A stretch of DNA of 63,395 nt, taken from assembly GCA_022767075.1 (NCBI GenBank), contig JALEPP010000029.1, positions 1 through 63,395 of the forward strand, read 5' to 3'. Position 1 is the first letter of the stretch; each line of letters starts with the position of its first letter. Source of the DNA: Agathobacter sp. (GTDB lineage: Bacteria; Bacillota; Clostridia; Lachnospirales; Lachnospiraceae). The translations under genes and the position numbers were made by a program. The notes beneath the pieces were generated by a model, which did not search any database, was not told where the DNA came from, and saw only the letters and a program-made list of their open reading frames with translations. Below, one piece after another: positions 42,201 through 49,559 of this stretch.

Positions 42201-42910
42201 CGGAGCTTAAGCATATGTCTATGGAGCAGAATTTCCTCGCTACAGAACAACAGGCAGAGACTCCGGAATTTCTAAAAAGTGAGCCGGAAGAGATTATCCC
42301 AAGGTTTTTATCCGAGAAAGGTGCGGATACTTCATTAGGCGGAGATGTGGTTGTCAATCGAGGTGCTCTTCGGGGAACGGCAGTGCATCGTGCCATGGAG
42401 TGTATGAATTTTCTTCCGATACTCAATTTCTGTGAGAGCACTCCTGAGAAAATGAAGGCAGAGCAACCGGAAAAGCTTCAAGGTCAGATGGAGGAATACG
42501 TAAGGGATGAATTGCACAGAATGTTGGATAGTAAGCTTTTAACTCCGGAAATGATGGAGCTGATTCAAGTAGAAACGTTGATAACATTCATGATGAATCC
42601 CGTGGCTCTCGAGATGGCAAGAGCCCAGGAAAGAGGTCAGTTGTATCGGGAAAAACCATTCATTATGGACCATCAGGGGGTTTTAGTTCAGGGAATCATT
42701 GATGTGTTCTGGATTAAGGACGATACTCTTACCGTGCTTGATTACAAAACGGACAGGGTAAAGAAATCAGAAGAGTTAGTTCTTCGGTATCAGACACAGC
42801 TGGAGTTATACAAGGATGCCCTTGGAAGAAATTTTGGGACTCCGGAGACTCCAATGAAAACACGTGCACTCATTTACAGTTTCGCATGTAAAAATGTGGT
42901 AGAAATTTAG
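39278..42910 (+). CDS. addA: ATP-dependent helicase/nuclease subunit A (AddA)
   Basis: UvrD-like helicase with a nuclease domain that unwinds and cuts broken ends before recombination. Helicase motifs: I ([18 protein letters not shown]), Ia ([15 protein letters not shown]), II ([15 protein letters not shown]), III-IV ([19 protein letters not shown]), V ([21 protein letters not shown]) and VI ([13 protein letters not shown]). The C-terminal RecB-type nuclease shows VLDYKTDR. 1210 residues, a complete form. Coupled to addB; a small acidic gene follows 56 bases later. Confidence 0.96.
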   Translation: [1210 protein letters not shown]

Positions 42911-42965
42911 GTTCTGTGATACAATGAGTGCGAATATACAAAATAGCAGCTGCGGAGGAATAAGA

Positions 42966-43229
42966 ATGGATCAGTTTGACAATGAAGTATTAGATACATT
43001 TTTAGAGAATCAATTACAACTTTTTCCGGAAGAAGTGGCGGAGACCAGGGAAGAAGCAGAAGAGTTTTTAGAGGACTGCATGGCTGTAGTATGTGAGAAT
43101 GAAAGAGAAGTAAAGGAATACTTTGAGGAGGAAGGTCTGGATATTTCCGGAATGTCTATGGATGACATATTAGAACAAAGTGAAGTGTTTTCGCTTCCTT
43201 CCGGGAGATTCCTCATTGTAGAAGGTTAA
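42966..43229 (+). CDS. Small acidic conserved protein downstream of addA
   Basis: An 87-residue very acidic soluble protein (MDQFDNEVLDTFLENQLQLFPEEVAETREEAEEFLEDCMAVV...). I recall similar ~90-residue proteins (QLELFPE.VAET.EEAEEFLEDCMAVVV, ending in GRFLIVEG) next to addA in Lachnospiraceae, with no assigned role; some databases may call it glyoxalase, which its sequence does not support. GGAGGAATAAG precedes ATG 42966, so the earlier start at 42924 is not used. Possibly a DNA-mimic or regulator of AddAB, which is only a guess. Confidence 0.75.
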   Translation: MDQFDNEVLDTFLENQLQLFPEEVAETREEAEEFLEDCMAVVCENEREVKEYFEEEGLDISGMSMDDILEQSEVFSLPSGRFLIVEG

Positions 43230-43248
43230 GAGGGAGAACCATATACCA

Positions 43249-44256
43249 ATGAAAAAGAGAATAGTAAGTATGGCACTTACGGTGTTTCTTGCTTCGTCTC
43301 TGCTGACGGGATGTAAAATAGGTGACACCGATTTTGTGCTGGATGTTACACATGTGGATCGTGGTTGTGTATTTCAGATGGGGGATATGGAATGTACGAT
43401 GGCGGAAGCAAAGCTCTATTTATGTAACTATAAAAACCTTTATGGGGTTGTGCATGGTGTAGATTTATGGAATTTTGAGTTTGGAGATAATAGCCTGCAG
43501 GATTACGTGAAATCAGTAACGTTGTCTCAGCTCACAAAGGTTTATGCTATGAACCTGATGGCTGAAGAAAAGGAAATAGAACTGACACAGGAAGAAAAGA
43601 AGCTGTGTTGGGATGCGGCAGACAGCTATTTTCAGTCGTTAAATGGAGATGAAAAAGATTATATCTCCATGACAAAAAGCCAACTGGAAGAGGCATTCGA
43701 ACGATATGCCGTAGCAGAAAAGCTTTACCGCCAGATGACGGAAGGGATAGACCAGGAAATCAGCGATGATGAGGCAAGAGTGATTAGACTGCAGCAGATC
43801 TATGTGTATGAGGAAAGTCTTGCAAAGGAAGTCGCTGAGAAAATCGCTCAGGACGTAGATTTTGAAACGTTGGCATCCAACTATAACAAAGCTTCTTCTA
43901 TTGAACGAACCGCAGCCAGAGGAGAGCTTCCAAAGGAAGTGGAAGAGGTAGCTTTTAATTTGGATGATGGACAGATTTCGTCCGGAATTGAGACCGAGAA
44001 TGGTTTTTACTTTATAAAATGTATTAGTAAATACGAAAAAGACCTGACAGAAGAAAATAAGCAGGTTATTTTGGTAAGACGAGAAAAGGAACAGTTCCAG
44101 GATGCATATGATGCATTTGTAGAATCAGAGAAGAAAGCAATCAACGTTAAGATATGGGACAGTATCCAGATTGATGAAAACCTGACAATTGTTACAGATA
44201 GTTTCTTTTCTACATATGACCAGTTCTTTGGCACAACCGAAGAAGTGGTGCAATAA
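43249..44256 (+). CDS. PrsA-like peptidylprolyl isomerase lipoprotein
   Basis: A membrane-anchored folding factor for exported proteins. Signal peptide with lipobox (MALTVFLASSLLTGC, Cys22), a SurA-like N-terminal helical region (residues 30-170), and a parvulin PPIase-type domain (DEARVIRLQQIYVYEESLAKEVAEKI...FETLASNYN...ARGELPKEVEEVAFNLDDGQISSGIETENGFYFIKCISKY). 335 residues. The parvulin motif is weakly conserved so activity is uncertain. Transcribed in the addA unit by spacing. Confidence 0.85.
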   Translation: MKKRIVSMALTVFLASSLLTGCKIGDTDFVLDVTHVDRGCVFQMGDMECTMAEAKLYLCNYKNLYGVVHGVDLWNFEFGDNSLQDYVKSVTLSQLTKVYAMNLMAEEKEIELTQEEKKLCWDAADSYFQSLNGDEKDYISMTKSQLEEAFERYAVAEKLYRQMTEGIDQEISDDEARVIRLQQIYVYEESLAKEVAEKIAQDVDFETLASNYNKASSIERTAARGELPKEVEEVAFNLDDGQISSGIETENGFYFIKCISKYEKDLTEENKQVILVRREKEQFQDAYDAFVESEKKAINVKIWDSIQIDENLTIVTDSFFSTYDQFFGTTEEVVQ

Positions 44257-44292
44257 AGATTAAGGACAAGAAAAAGCAGGGGGGAAGCTACC

Positions 44293-44841
44293 GTGAATGT
44301 TTTTTATTTCAACTGGGAGTGGGATGTATTATATGCATTACAGGACATTCATAATCCCATTTTAGATGTTTGTATGAAGCTGCTTTCCGATTTAGGAAAT
44401 GCAGGGCTATTTTGGATCCTCGTGTCGATTGTCTTGATGATAATTCCAAAATATCGCAAAATGGGAATTCAATGCGCAATAACAATGGCGTTGGCATTTA
44501 TTATTGGGAATTTGTTTTTTAAAAATCTATTGATGAGAGCTAGACCTTGCCAGATTGATACAGCAGTTCAGCTCTTGGTGAAGATTCCCCATGACTATTC
44601 GTTCCCGTCAGGCCATACCATGAACGGGTTTGCAGCGTCACTTTCCATTTTATATAACAATAAAAGGCTTGGAATTCCCGCAGTGGTGTTGGCGACGCTT
44701 ATCGCCATCTCAAGATTGTACAATTTTGTACATTTCCCAACCGATGTCATAGGCGGATTTATCATTGCGTTGGTACTTTCCGTGCTGACAGATTATTTGG
44801 TAAAAAAGCATTACGAGAAAAAAGCATCAGGAAAAAAATAA
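44293..44841 (+). CDS. PAP2-family phosphatase (undecaprenyl diphosphatase-like)
   Basis: A 182-residue membrane protein with about five helices. The three-part PAP2 active site is complete: K-x6-RP (KNLLMRARP), PSGH (FPSGHTMNG) and SR-x5-H-x3-D (SRLYNFVHFPTD). Such enzymes dephosphorylate undecaprenyl diphosphate or lipid phosphates on the outer face of the membrane. The start is GTG (44293) with GGGGGGAAG upstream; no ATG fits the N-terminus. It lies 36 bases after the PrsA-like gene. Confidence 0.9.
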   Translation: MNVFYFNWEWDVLYALQDIHNPILDVCMKLLSDLGNAGLFWILVSIVLMIIPKYRKMGIQCAITMALAFIIGNLFFKNLLMRARPCQIDTAVQLLVKIPHDYSFPSGHTMNGFAASLSILYNNKRLGIPAVVLATLIAISRLYNFVHFPTDVIGGFIIALVLSVLTDYLVKKHYEKKASGKK

Positions 44842-44906
44842 AATAGATAATAGAATAGAAAATAGGATAAAAATAGGATAAAAATAGGATAGAAAGGATA
44901 AATACC
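44841..44906. repeat. AT-rich short tandem repeats before a small gene
   Basis: A run of A-rich, near-identical units (AAAATAGGATA, AAAATAGAATA and variants) repeats about five times. It ends with AGAAAGGATAAATACCC, which serves as the ribosome binding site of the next gene. Slippage could alter the leader length. Confidence 0.75.
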
Positions 44907-44907
44907 C

Positions 44908-45129
44908 ATGGACAGAGAGGCATTAATTAATCAGTTAAAAACCGCGTTTAATGATGGTGTTGAAGAGAAAAAGGATAACAAGGATGTGGAATATAAAGCA
45001 GATACCAATTCTCTTTTAATCAACAAAGCGGTAGAAGCCCAGATTCTTGATGCAAGGAATGTTGAGATAAAGCCGATGTCAGAGGAAGAAATCTTTGCAA
45101 GACTTCACAATGAGAGACGAAATCAGTAA
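44908..45129 (+). CDS. Small hypothetical protein
   Basis: A 73-residue hydrophilic protein (ALINQLKTAFNDGVEEKKDNKD..., then ILDARNVEIKPMSEEEIFARLHNERRNQ). No recognised domain, signal peptide or membrane segment. It follows the PAP2 gene after an AT-rich repeat and is closed by a strong terminator, so it is the last gene of the unit. The reading frame and ribosome binding site (AAAGGATAAATACCC) are acceptable, but only conservation would confirm it. Confidence 0.55.
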   Translation: MDREALINQLKTAFNDGVEEKKDNKDVEYKADTNSLLINKAVEAQILDARNVEIKPMSEEEIFARLHNERRNQ

Positions 45130-45149
45130 AAAGGATTAAAAAACAGCCT

Positions 45150-45195
45150 ATTAAAAAGTTCCAGCCACGTTTTTCGTGGCCGGAACTTTTTTTTC
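45150..45195. terminator. Bidirectional intrinsic terminator between the repair unit and htpG
   Basis: AAAAAGTTCC-A-GCCACG pairs with CGTGGC-C-GGAACTTTTTTTT around TTTTT. A and T runs on both sides fit termination of both convergent units. Confidence 0.92.
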
Positions 45196-45231
45196 GTTAT
45201 TTTATTCTTTCATCATTCTGTTTTAAGCTTT

Positions 45232-47334
45232 TTATTTTGTAAGAAGTAACATGATGTCGTTACTACGTTTTACAAATTTTGCCATAGCCTCTACCGAAAG
45301 TGGCTGGTTTGCAAGAACTGCTAAGTCATAAAGCTGTTCACAGAACATTGGTACATTTTCGGAATCTTTGTTATTCAAGATGTACTGTACCAATGCGTTT
45401 CCCGCATTTAATGTGAGAGTCTGGTCAGCAGCAAACATGCTCATATCCATTCCGCCCATACCGTTCATGGCATACATTTTCATCATATCCTGCATACGTC
45501 GTCCTTCTTCGGAAAGGGTGATAACAGATGCGAGGTCATCATTTTTTAATTTCTCAACCTTGACGGTAAGCTTATCGTTGCTTAATACCTTTTTAAAGAG
45601 TTCAGAAAGAGTAGCAGAAGCTTCCGCTAAATCTTCACTGCTGTCTTCCTTCATTGCTTCTGTAAGGTCAGCATCAATACGCATGAATTTGTAATCCTCA
45701 TTGCGTTGCTCAAGCTGGGTGATAAAGGAAGTGTCGATGTTGTGGTCCAAAATAACAGCATTCATTCCTTGCTCTTTGAACATTGCAATGTATTGACCCT
45801 GCTGGTTGCGGTCTGTTACGTAGTATACAACCTTGCGGGAATCCTTTTCTTCGGAGTTATCAGCAGACGCATCAGCAGTGGAACTGTCATCCGAATCTGT
45901 AATATCATCAGAGGTGGTTGAATCAGCTGCGTCATCACAGGTCTCTTCCTTTTCCACCGGTGCAAGTAGCTCCGGAAGGGTCTGGTATTTATCGTTGATA
46001 TCCTTGAAGAGGATGTAATCATTCATTTTATCACAGAACTTGTCATCTTTTAGGCAGCCAAATTTGATGAATGGGCTGATATCATCCCAGTATTTCTCAT
46101 AGCTTTCTTTTTCGGTTTTGCACATTCCGATAAGCTTGTCTGCAACCTTTTTGGTGATGTATTCCTCAATCTTCTTTACGAATCCATCATTTTGAAGAGC
46201 GCTTCTTGATACGTTCAGAGGGAGGTCCGGACAGTCGATAACTCCCTTCAATAGCATTAAGAACTCCGGAATAACTTCCTTGATATTGTCAGCAATAAAT
46301 ACCTGGTTGTTGTAGAGCTTGATTGTTCCTTCAATGGAATCATATTCGGTATTGATTTTTGGGAAGTAAAGAATTCCCTTTAAGTTAAATGGATAGTCCA
46401 TGTTCAGGTGAATCCAGAACAAAGGCTCCTTGTAATCCATAAATACCTTGCGATAGAAGGCTTTGTATTCTTCATCGGTACAGTCCTTTGGATTTTTTGC
46501 CCAAAGTGGATGGGTATCGTTGATGGCAACAGGACGTTTTACAATCTTGTACTGATCTTTTGCAGGAACTGTCTCAACGATTTCCTTTTCTCCATTTTCG
46601 TTTTCTTTTTCTTCTGTCTTAGCTGCCTCGTGGATTTCCTCCACAACGGTATCGGTATCGAGTTTTTCATCGATGTTGATGAACTCGTATTCCTCAGGGG
46701 CGTTTGCCTTTGAAAGGAAGATTTCAGTTGGCATGAAAGAGCAGTACTTTGAAATGATTTCTCTTGCGCGGTATTCATTGGCAAACTCGAGACAATCTTC
46801 ATTTAAGAATAAAGTGATTTCGGTACCGACGGTATTTTTGGTTCCGTCCTCCATGTCGTATTCTGTGCCACCGTCACAGCTCCAATGTACAGCAGTAGCT
46901 CCATCCTTGTAGGAAAGGGTATCGATGGTTACTTCATCGGCAACCATAAATGCGGAATAGAAACCAAGACCGAAATGACCGATAATCTGATCATCATTTG
47001 CTTTGTCCTTGTATTTTTCTATGAAATCCGTAGCGCCGGAGAAGGCAATCTGGTTAATGTATTCTTCTACCTCATCTGCGGTCATACCAAGACCATTATC
47101 GATAAATTTTAAGGTCTTTTCCTCCGGATTAACAATAACCTCAATTTTGGCTTTGTAATCAGCTGGAAGAGTATACTCACCCATCATATCAAGCTTCTTT
47201 AATGTGGTAATAGCATCACAGCCGTTAGAGATTAACTCTCGATAAAAAATGTCGTGATCGGAATACAACCACTTCTTTATAATAGGAAATAGATTATCAC
47301 TGTCGATGGATAGATTTCCATGTTTATTGCTCAT
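45232..47334 (-). CDS. htpG: Hsp90-type chaperone HtpG
   Basis: ATP-dependent chaperone with N-terminal GHKL ATPase: ELISNGCDAITTLKK, KFIDNGLGMTADEV, and IGHFGLGFYSAFMVAD. The middle domain (VKRPVAINDTHPLWAK, FKGI-type NLKGILYFP) and C-terminal dimer domain follow. 700 residues is longer than Escherichia HtpG because of an Asp/Ser-rich insertion of about 38 residues at the middle/C-terminal border (about 460-497). The start MSNKHGNLSI has AAAGGAGCTG upstream. Its promoter region carries a CIRCE element, so HrcA control is expected. It is convergent with the unit that ends at 45129. Confidence 0.96.
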   Translation of the reverse strand: MSNKHGNLSIDSDNLFPIIKKWLYSDHDIFYRELISNGCDAITTLKKLDMMGEYTLPADYKAKIEVIVNPEEKTLKFIDNGLGMTADEVEEYINQIAFSGATDFIEKYKDKANDDQIIGHFGLGFYSAFMVADEVTIDTLSYKDGATAVHWSCDGGTEYDMEDGTKNTVGTEITLFLNEDCLEFANEYRAREIISKYCSFMPTEIFLSKANAPEEYEFINIDEKLDTDTVVEEIHEAAKTEEKENENGEKEIVETVPAKDQYKIVKRPVAINDTHPLWAKNPKDCTDEEYKAFYRKVFMDYKEPLFWIHLNMDYPFNLKGILYFPKINTEYDSIEGTIKLYNNQVFIADNIKEVIPEFLMLLKGVIDCPDLPLNVSRSALQNDGFVKKIEEYITKKVADKLIGMCKTEKESYEKYWDDISPFIKFGCLKDDKFCDKMNDYILFKDINDKYQTLPELLAPVEKEETCDDAADSTTSDDITDSDDSSTADASADNSEEKDSRKVVYYVTDRNQQGQYIAMFKEQGMNAVILDHNIDTSFITQLEQRNEDYKFMRIDADLTEAMKEDSSEDLAEASATLSELFKKVLSNDKLTVKVEKLKNDDLASVITLSEEGRRMQDMMKMYAMNGMGGMDMSMFAADQTLTLNAGNALVQYILNNKDSENVPMFCEQLYDLAVLANQPLSVEAMAKFVKRSNDIMLLLTK

Positions 47335-47385
47335 AATTCACAGCTCCTTTACTCATTTTTTTGTACTGAAACAGGTACAAGGAGT

Positions 47386-47414
47386 ATGATATATCCCTTA
47401 AAGGGAAAAGTCAA
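47386..47414 (-). promoter_or_regulatory. Promoter of htpG
   Basis: On the minus strand, TTGACT (47409-47414), a 17-base spacer and TATCAT (47386-47391). The CIRCE element lies 7 bases upstream of the -35. Confidence 0.75.
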
Positions 47415-47421
47415 TAGAAAA

Positions 47422-47448
47422 TTAGCACTCTTTTAAAGCGAGTGCTAA
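47422..47448. promoter_or_regulatory. CIRCE operator (HrcA binding site)
   Basis: TTAGCACTC (47422-47430), 9-base spacer, GAGTGCTAA (47440-47448). This is an exact match to the CIRCE consensus, between divergent htpG and the chemoreceptor gene. Its position just upstream of the -35 is unusual, since most CIRCE sites overlap or follow the promoter. Confidence 0.95.
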
Positions 47449-47485
47449 CAAACGCCTCAAATATTTTCAAATAATTGAAAAAATG

Positions 47486-47515
47486 TTGGCAGACAGATAG
47501 AAAAAGATGTATAAT
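47486..47515 (+). promoter_or_regulatory. Promoter of the chemoreceptor gene
   Basis: TTGGCA at 47486-47491, 18-base spacer, TATAAT at 47510-47515, about 43 bases before the start codon. Confidence 0.8.
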
Positions 47516-47557
47516 AGATAGGAATTTAGGACTAATTGTATCGTGTTAGGAGGAAAT

Positions 47558-49066
47558 ATGAGAGATACAAATGAGACAACGAAAAAACAGTTTCGATATA
47601 ATGAAACAAAGGAAAGACTGATTCTTGTAAACCGCATCTATTTTATTGCCATGAACGTTCTGTACGGAATGTTTGCAGTGTATCTTTTATTGCGCTGGGT
47701 TATGGGAAGCATTAACAATATCATTGCCGGAGGTAATCTGACTCTGGTTGTTATTTTCTTGATTGTAAACGGAGTGTATTACTTCAAGGATAAGACCAGT
47801 GAAAAATACAGTGTTGTTCAGCTGATATTAGCAAGCATCGAGATTTTGTTAGTGGGAATGAATACGGATGCTACATTCATTTTCTATGCTATTGTAATAT
47901 TATATGCACTTCAGATTCCCTATTACAATACTAAGCGCCATGGGAAACTGTGCATTATTGCCGGTGTGGGCTTCTTTGTACTTCAGGTTGTTCGTAATGT
48001 TCGAGGCGTAGATGTAAATGATGTAAACACCCTTTGCTGTACGCTTTGTGTATTGCTGGGGTTGTACGTAGACTGGAGAATAGGGAATATTGTGCAGCGC
48101 TTCAACGAAGACGCCTTAGGCTCGGTGGCACAGCAGACAGGAACCATTCAGGGAATGTTCGACGGAATCCTTGGCATTTCTAAGACTGTCTCTGAGGAAG
48201 CGGAGAAAAGCACCGGAAATGTGGATCAGTTGTATGAGACGACTCAGGATGTAAGCACCAGCATGCAGGAGATTGTAGACTCTGCAACCATGACGGCCCA
48301 GAGCATTGAAGAACAAAATCAGATGACCCAGAACATTCAGACCGCCATTGCCCAGACCAGCGAGCGTTCGAAACAGATGGTTGAGATTGCTACTGCTTCC
48401 AATGAGAGCATTCAGAGTAACATTGTGGTTATGGAAGAGTTGCAGCTTCAGTCTCAGCAGATTGCCAACATGAATACAGAGGTAGGAGAGTCTATGGTGC
48501 GTCTTCAGGATAAGACCAAAGAGGTGGAAGAAATTGCAGGCATGATTCTTAACATCTCATCTCAGACGAACCTTCTTGCGTTAAATGCGTCCATTGAGAG
48601 TGCAAGAGCAGGGGAGGCCGGACGTGGATTTGCGGTTGTAGCTGATCAGATTCGTCAGCTTGCAGAACAGACCAAACAGTCAACAGAAGAGATTACCAGA
48701 ATTATTAATGAGCTCAACTCCAATGCCAACGAAGTGGTGGCTTCCGTAGAAAAATCGGTGGCAGCAAATGAAGACCAGAATCAGAAAATTGCTGCAGCAT
48801 CAGAGACCTTCGAGAAGCTCAATCAGGATATGACAGTCTTAATCAATGATATTAATGAGATGGATAAAGAAATTTTGGATCTTTCTTCTTCCAACAATGT
48901 CATTGTGGAGAATATTTCTCAACTTTCTGCAGCTACTCAGGAGGTTACAGCCAACGCAGAGCAGGTTCTCAACATGAGTCAGAACAATCTGGAGTTTGCT
49001 GAGAGTGTGAAGGCTTCTATTGACACCATTGAGCAGACCACAGAGAAGATGAAGGAATACATTTAA
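47558..49066 (+). CDS. Methyl-accepting chemotaxis protein with membrane-embedded sensor
   Basis: The N-terminal 190 residues hold about six hydrophobic segments with only short loops, so there is no extracytoplasmic ligand domain. The C-terminal 300 residues are a standard methyl-accepting signalling coiled coil with the highly conserved hairpin tip [42 protein letters not shown], which binds CheA and CheW. Such receptors may sense membrane state or lipophilic signals. 502 residues from ATG 47558 (TTAGGAGGAAAT); GTG 47543 would add five. Divergent from htpG; the terminator after it overlaps the next gene's leader. Confidence 0.92.
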   Translation: MRDTNETTKKQFRYNETKERLILVNRIYFIAMNVLYGMFAVYLLLRWVMGSINNIIAGGNLTLVVIFLIVNGVYYFKDKTSEKYSVVQLILASIEILLVGMNTDATFIFYAIVILYALQIPYYNTKRHGKLCIIAGVGFFVLQVVRNVRGVDVNDVNTLCCTLCVLLGLYVDWRIGNIVQRFNEDALGSVAQQTGTIQGMFDGILGISKTVSEEAEKSTGNVDQLYETTQDVSTSMQEIVDSATMTAQSIEEQNQMTQNIQTAIAQTSERSKQMVEIATASNESIQSNIVVMEELQLQSQQIANMNTEVGESMVRLQDKTKEVEEIAGMILNISSQTNLLALNASIESARAGEAGRGFAVVADQIRQLAEQTKQSTEEITRIINELNSNANEVVASVEKSVAANEDQNQKIAAASETFEKLNQDMTVLINDINEMDKEILDLSSSNNVIVENISQLSAATQEVTANAEQVLNMSQNNLEFAESVKASIDTIEQTTEKMKEYI

Positions 49067-49084
49067 TTTCGAAATGAATCAGTT

Positions 49085-49121
49085 AAGGCAAAGAGGACGA
49101 AAAGGCTTCTTTGCCTTTTTT
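49085..49121 (+). terminator. Intrinsic terminator between chemoreceptor and thioesterase genes
   Basis: AAGGCAAAGA pairs with TCTTTGCCTT around a 13-base loop, followed by TTTT. The thioesterase ribosome binding site (AAGGAAGGAG, 49122-49131) begins directly after the T run, so this could also attenuate read-through expression. Confidence 0.88.
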
Positions 49122-49139
49122 AAGGAAGGAGCACAGACA

Positions 49140-49520
49140 ATGTTAAAAGAAGGAATAACAGGTCATCAGGAAACAATTGTAACTGTAGAAAATACCGCAA
49201 AAACGATGAAAAGCGGAACACTGGATGTATTTGCAACCCCAGCCATGATTGCACTTATGGAACAGACTGCCTATGAGAGTGTAGCCGGTGAATTGGAAGA
49301 AGGCTATGGAACCGTTGGCACCATGCTGAATGTAAAGCATGTATCAGCTACCCCCTTAGGAATGAAGGTTACCTGTGAAAGTACCCTTACAAAAATTGAT
49401 GGAAGAGCATTGACCTTTGAAGTAAAAGCATTTGACGAGAGAGGCCTAATCGGCGAAGGCACTCATGAACGCTTCCTCGTTCAAAACGAGAAATTTCAGG
49501 CGAAGGCCAACAATAAGTAG
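49140..49520 (+). CDS. Hot-dog fold thioesterase (FlK-like)
   Basis: A 126-residue cytosolic acyl-CoA thioesterase-like protein. The helix and strands DVFATPAMIALMEQTAYESVAGELEEGYGTVGTMLNVKHVSATPLGMKV match the fluoroacetyl-CoA thioesterase group, including the Thr, Glu and His positions (TP, EQ, KH). The substrate is unknown. ATG 49140 has AAGGAAGGAG 9 bases upstream; the earlier ATG (49074) would translate through the terminator hairpin. It is separated from the chemoreceptor by that terminator, and no clear promoter of its own is visible. Confidence 0.88.
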   Translation: MLKEGITGHQETIVTVENTAKTMKSGTLDVFATPAMIALMEQTAYESVAGELEEGYGTVGTMLNVKHVSATPLGMKVTCESTLTKIDGRALTFEVKAFDERGLIGEGTHERFLVQNEKFQAKANNK

Positions 49521-49525
49521 CATAC

Positions 49526-49556
49526 CTGGGGACGTGGAAAAAGGAACGTCCCCATG
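49526..49556. repeat. Solitary REP-like hairpin
   Basis: GGGGACGT and ACGTCCCC form an 8-bp stem around GGAAAAAGGA (49528-49553), extended by a T-A pair. The core GTGGAAAAAGGAACG is shared with both RAYT-flanking repeats 14-15 kb away. It sits between convergent genes. Confidence 0.87.
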
Positions 49557-49559
49557 TAA

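Noticed and set aside
49074-49139. Longer thioesterase beginning at 49074
   Set aside because: It would translate the terminator hairpin, while the inner ATG has AAGGAAGGAG and matches the fold's start.
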